35,000 nt of DNA, taken from Chrysomallon squamiferum. Its lineage: Eukaryota; Mollusca; Gastropoda; Neomphalida; Peltospiridae. Position numbers and translations under genes: made by a program. How positions within the stretch are numbered: position 1 is the stretch's first letter; each line of letters begins with the position of its first letter. Positions 32,400 through 35,000 of the stretch are shown in pieces. The notes under the pieces were generated by a model. It was not told the DNA's origin and ran no database searches. It saw only the letters and a program-made list of their open reading frames with translations. The stretch lies in NCBI GenBank assembly GCA_012295275.1, contig CM022673.1:10518288-10553287 (forward strand). Direction: 5' to 3'.

Positions 32400-32475
32400 A
32401 AATAAAATAACATAACATAACATAATACAAAATAATAATAATAAAAAATAATAATAATAATAATAATTTTTAAAA
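32400..32475. repeat. AAT/ACATA low-complexity tract
   Basis: CATAA and AATAAT repeats preceding copy B of the dispersed repeat. Confidence 0.85.
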
Positions 32476-32543
32476 ATAAGAAAATCAAGTGACATTTAAC
32501 AGTTTACATAATCATTAAAAAAAAAAAAGATTTCTGACAGGAT

Positions 32544-32739
32544 AATTACAGGTAGATTACAGGTAAAGATTACTGCAGTGTGATACTGCCTCTAGGTGAG
32601 AACAATGAAAGGTGTGAAAATCTGTAAAATCAGTTTAATCAAGTCTGAAATGAATCTTGATCAGATGTCTCCAGGCAAAACAGTTAACAAGTTTTAAACA
32701 CTGCACTATTTGAAACATCTTCACAAGATGAAGATTGTA
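32544..32739 (+). repeat. Dispersed direct repeat, copy B (about 196 bp)
   Basis: Second copy of 29366-29571. Differences are scattered substitutions, mostly outside the central 70-bp identical core, plus the loss of one ACAGGTA-containing unit at the left end. It is preceded by an A-run (about 32518-32528) and followed by unrelated sequence. Confidence 0.85.
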
Positions 32740-32749
32740 ACCTGATACA

Positions 32750-33030
32750 TTAATATCTTGCACTCAACTTGAAATTGTCTTCTGAACAACACACAGGTTT
32801 TAAAATTAGCTGCCTCAGTTTCTTTCAGTGCTGTAAACATTAAACCTTCTTTCCTGGATATTTACATATTAACTGTGCCCAAGGGAAACCCTCCTCTCCC
32901 CCACCTCCTGAGCTACTGGGTGTAAACAATCACTTAAAAGATGACGTCTTGCCACAAATGTGACCCATCACACAAAAACAAGCCTTAAGTCACATGGCCA
33001 AGTATTGAGCTTTAGTCAACAATAATGGAG
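32750..33030. promoter_or_regulatory. Candidate regulatory block with forkhead and CRE-like sites
   Basis: GC is higher than the surroundings and there is no open frame. It contains TGTAAACA (forkhead type, 32921-32928), ATGACGTCT (CRE-like, about 32941) and several CACCTCC/CCCTCC stretches. It sits directly right of copy B of the dispersed repeat. This is a motif-based suggestion only. Confidence 0.3.
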
Positions 33031-33335
33031 TGAAACAATTTTTTTTTATGTATTTTGATATTGTGTTAGAAATGGGTTTATATTTTATCTTATGTCTCTG
33101 ATCCAGGGATGAAACTGATAGGTGTTAACCGTAGAGCATTTTTGTGGCCATTTATTTTTCCTCACATGAGAAACTTTCTGATTTGTTTGGACACATCTGG
33201 CAATATCTCTAGAACTCAACATGATTCAGGGAGGAATTATATAACAAAATGAATCTTACTGAGTCAGGAATATGAAACCATTTAAAATAGCACAGCCAGT
33301 ATACAACTTAAAACTTAATTCAGTGTAAAGGGTTA
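33031..33335. other. Noncoding DNA, nothing recognised
   Basis: Moderately AT-rich unique sequence without an open frame or repeat. Confidence 0.5.
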
Positions 33336-33337
33336 CC

Positions 33338-33398
<61 letters not shown>

Positions 33399-33400
33399 AT
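33338..33400. repeat. (TG)n microsatellite
   Basis: A TG tract with one TATG interruption near 33361. Confidence 0.95.
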
Positions 33401-33612
33401 ATTATCTACAAAGTTGTTTAGTAAAAAGTATGTGAATGAAACTGGGTGACAAGAAATTAATGATTAATAATAAATGTATAGATATTTAAATATAAAATTT
33501 TGTATAAATGTTTACTTGTTTTAATGTGAGAAATATAATTACACTCAAATTTACATACAAACATACAACTACATGCCAGTATAATACAAGTTTTATGGCA
33601 TATTAATGCATT

Positions 33613-33614
<2 letters not shown>

Positions 33615-33643
<29 letters not shown>
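33615..33643. repeat. (TA)14 microsatellite
   Basis: A perfect TA tract of about 29 bp. Confidence 0.95.
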
Positions 33644-34036
33644 ATCAGTATAGTGAATATGTTGAATAAAATTAATATTCAGCTATGCAAAACAGTAAAA
33701 CCAATAATTAAAATATAATTCTAATCATAATAACAACAATGATATCGATAAAACAACAAAAACAAAAAACATTTTAAACAGTAATAAAAATGTGTTTTTC
33801 AATATTACAGTTAATTTAAATTAACTAACCTAATTTATATACTGATACCCACTTAAGGTTCAAGCACCTTTGTTGTGTACACTTTCACATCACCAGAAAC
33901 TCGGCCAAACCAACGTTATATGAGTAAACAGTGTTCAGTTTGAGTTTCTTACAATGTAAACTATTGACTGGTAGTTTGTGGAATAATATACAATGATATA
34001 TTGACAGGTATATATAATGTTTTATTCATGATAGTT

Positions 34037-34055
34037 TATATATGTGTGTGTGTGT

Positions 34056-34083
<28 letters not shown>
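34037..34083. repeat. Compound TG and TA microsatellite
   Basis: A TATG/TG run followed by a TA run. Confidence 0.95.
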
Positions 34084-34086
<3 letters not shown>

Positions 34087-34819
34087 CTGCTGAGATAATC
34101 CTTTCATTAAATAATGCAGAAACCAAGGTGTACAGTATTTTCAAACCCTTTTCAATATTACTGTATAACAATGGATATATCTAGTTATGCAGTTTATTTT
34201 ATTATTATTTATTAAGAATGTGTACTGAATATATAACAACCTACATAATGCCTTTTATATATTAATCTTTATTCTGTTTATTTTGAGATTTATTCATTCA
34301 GAATTATAATAAACATCGTAATAAAATTTAATACCTTTTGTCAGTGTTTATTTGAGGTAATATTAATAATGCATGTATCTTGCTATACAATATTGATTTT
34401 TTTTTTTTTCTTATTGTGTATTCTGAAAAGTATAGCAAGTATCAAAGCATATAATATATTTGAAACTCTTTCATTTCATCTATTCAGTAATGTAATATGT
34501 GTTTTACATTATGCAATACAGTTGGTGTAATAACAGATATATGTATCAGGATATATTATTTTAATGGTCAATAAGATAAATATACATTGCATGTAACTGT
34601 TGGCTAAGTGTGGTTCTGCAATATATCAAGTTTATATAATTGTAAACTATATATATGGCATATAATTGTTAGGTAACTATGGTTATCCTATCTGTTTTGT
34701 TTCATTTCATGGTAAATAGAAAAACATCTTGTAGTGGCAAGGCATCTATGTTAATCTAATCAGAAAAATAATTAATGGAATATTCTTAACATGTTTCTTA
34801 CCACACCTGACAAAATAAC

Positions 34820-34820
<1 letters not shown>
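34084..34820. other. AT-rich noncoding DNA
   Basis: No gene, repeat array or motif cluster recognised. There are T and TA runs only. Confidence 0.6.
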
Positions 34821-34822
<2 letters not shown>

Positions 34823-34865
<43 letters not shown>

Positions 34866-34878
34866 TGTGTGTGTGTGT
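34823..34878. repeat. Compound (GA)n and (GT)n microsatellite
   Basis: A GA tract of about 39 bp followed closely by a short GT run. Confidence 0.95.
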
Positions 34879-35000
34879 AATTATGTGTCCCTATGCATTT
34901 TTATATGCACTAAATTGAAAGAAAAATAACCAGAAGAAATGATTAATTTTATTTAAGAATATCTGTTTATATTTACACTGTCATACATATATACATACAC

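Overview
This is a metazoan nuclear window, AT-rich (roughly 70-75% by eye) and poor in CpG. It is dominated by microsatellites, degenerate minisatellites and homopolymer runs. Nothing prokaryotic or viral is visible: no operons, no ribosome binding sites, no CRISPR array, no rRNA and no recognisable tRNA. The texture fits a large repeat-rich invertebrate genome, perhaps a mollusc, but I have no diagnostic gene or SINE to prove the taxon. Most long open frames, including a 270-codon one on the minus strand at 7744-8556, are translations of GA/CT, CA/GT or polyA/T repeats and are not genes.

Two segments look like real coding exons, both on the minus strand. The better one is 20295-20372: an ATG in strong start context, an in-frame stop eight codons upstream, 26 codons rich in Tyr and Arg, and a consensus splice donor (GAG|GTACGT). 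It probably starts a gene whose promoter and 5' leader lie in the GC-elevated block around 21380-21600 and whose body runs leftward. The second is 2385-2550: 55 whole codons in the only open minus frame, bounded by an AG acceptor and a perfect CAG|GTATGT donor. Intron phases do not allow these two to be joined directly, so either exons are missing between them or they belong to different genes. I recognise neither protein.

Layout. 1-2384: AT-rich intron-like DNA with a homeodomain/SOX-motif block at about 1437-1645. 2385-2760: exon candidate and flank. 3370-4446: nested inverted and direct repeats around a microsatellite. 5830-5975: compact regulatory-like block. 5979-13928: head-to-tail duplication of a unit of about 3.97 kb, copies nearly identical outside microsatellites, with AAAT microhomology at the junction; each copy carries a polypurine minisatellite of about 580 bp and a regulatory-like 3' end. 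14215-14520: another regulatory-like block with an octamer (ATGCAAAT). 16545-17160 and 19440-19800: degenerate minisatellites. 20229-21610: first-exon and promoter region, with a 35-bp minisatellite in the leader. 21880-35000: noncoding DNA with further regulatory-like blocks, a 30-bp minisatellite (26910-27400), an old 111-bp duplication (25338-25560), a direct repeat of about 200 bp in two copies (29366 and 32544), and many microsatellites.

The simplest reading is the 5' end and long first introns of a minus-strand gene, with candidate enhancers scattered through the introns and upstream DNA. I found no convincing new molecular system. The items most worth following up are the tandem duplication, the first exon with a microsatellite next to its splice donor, the paired 200-bp element and the regulatory-like blocks.
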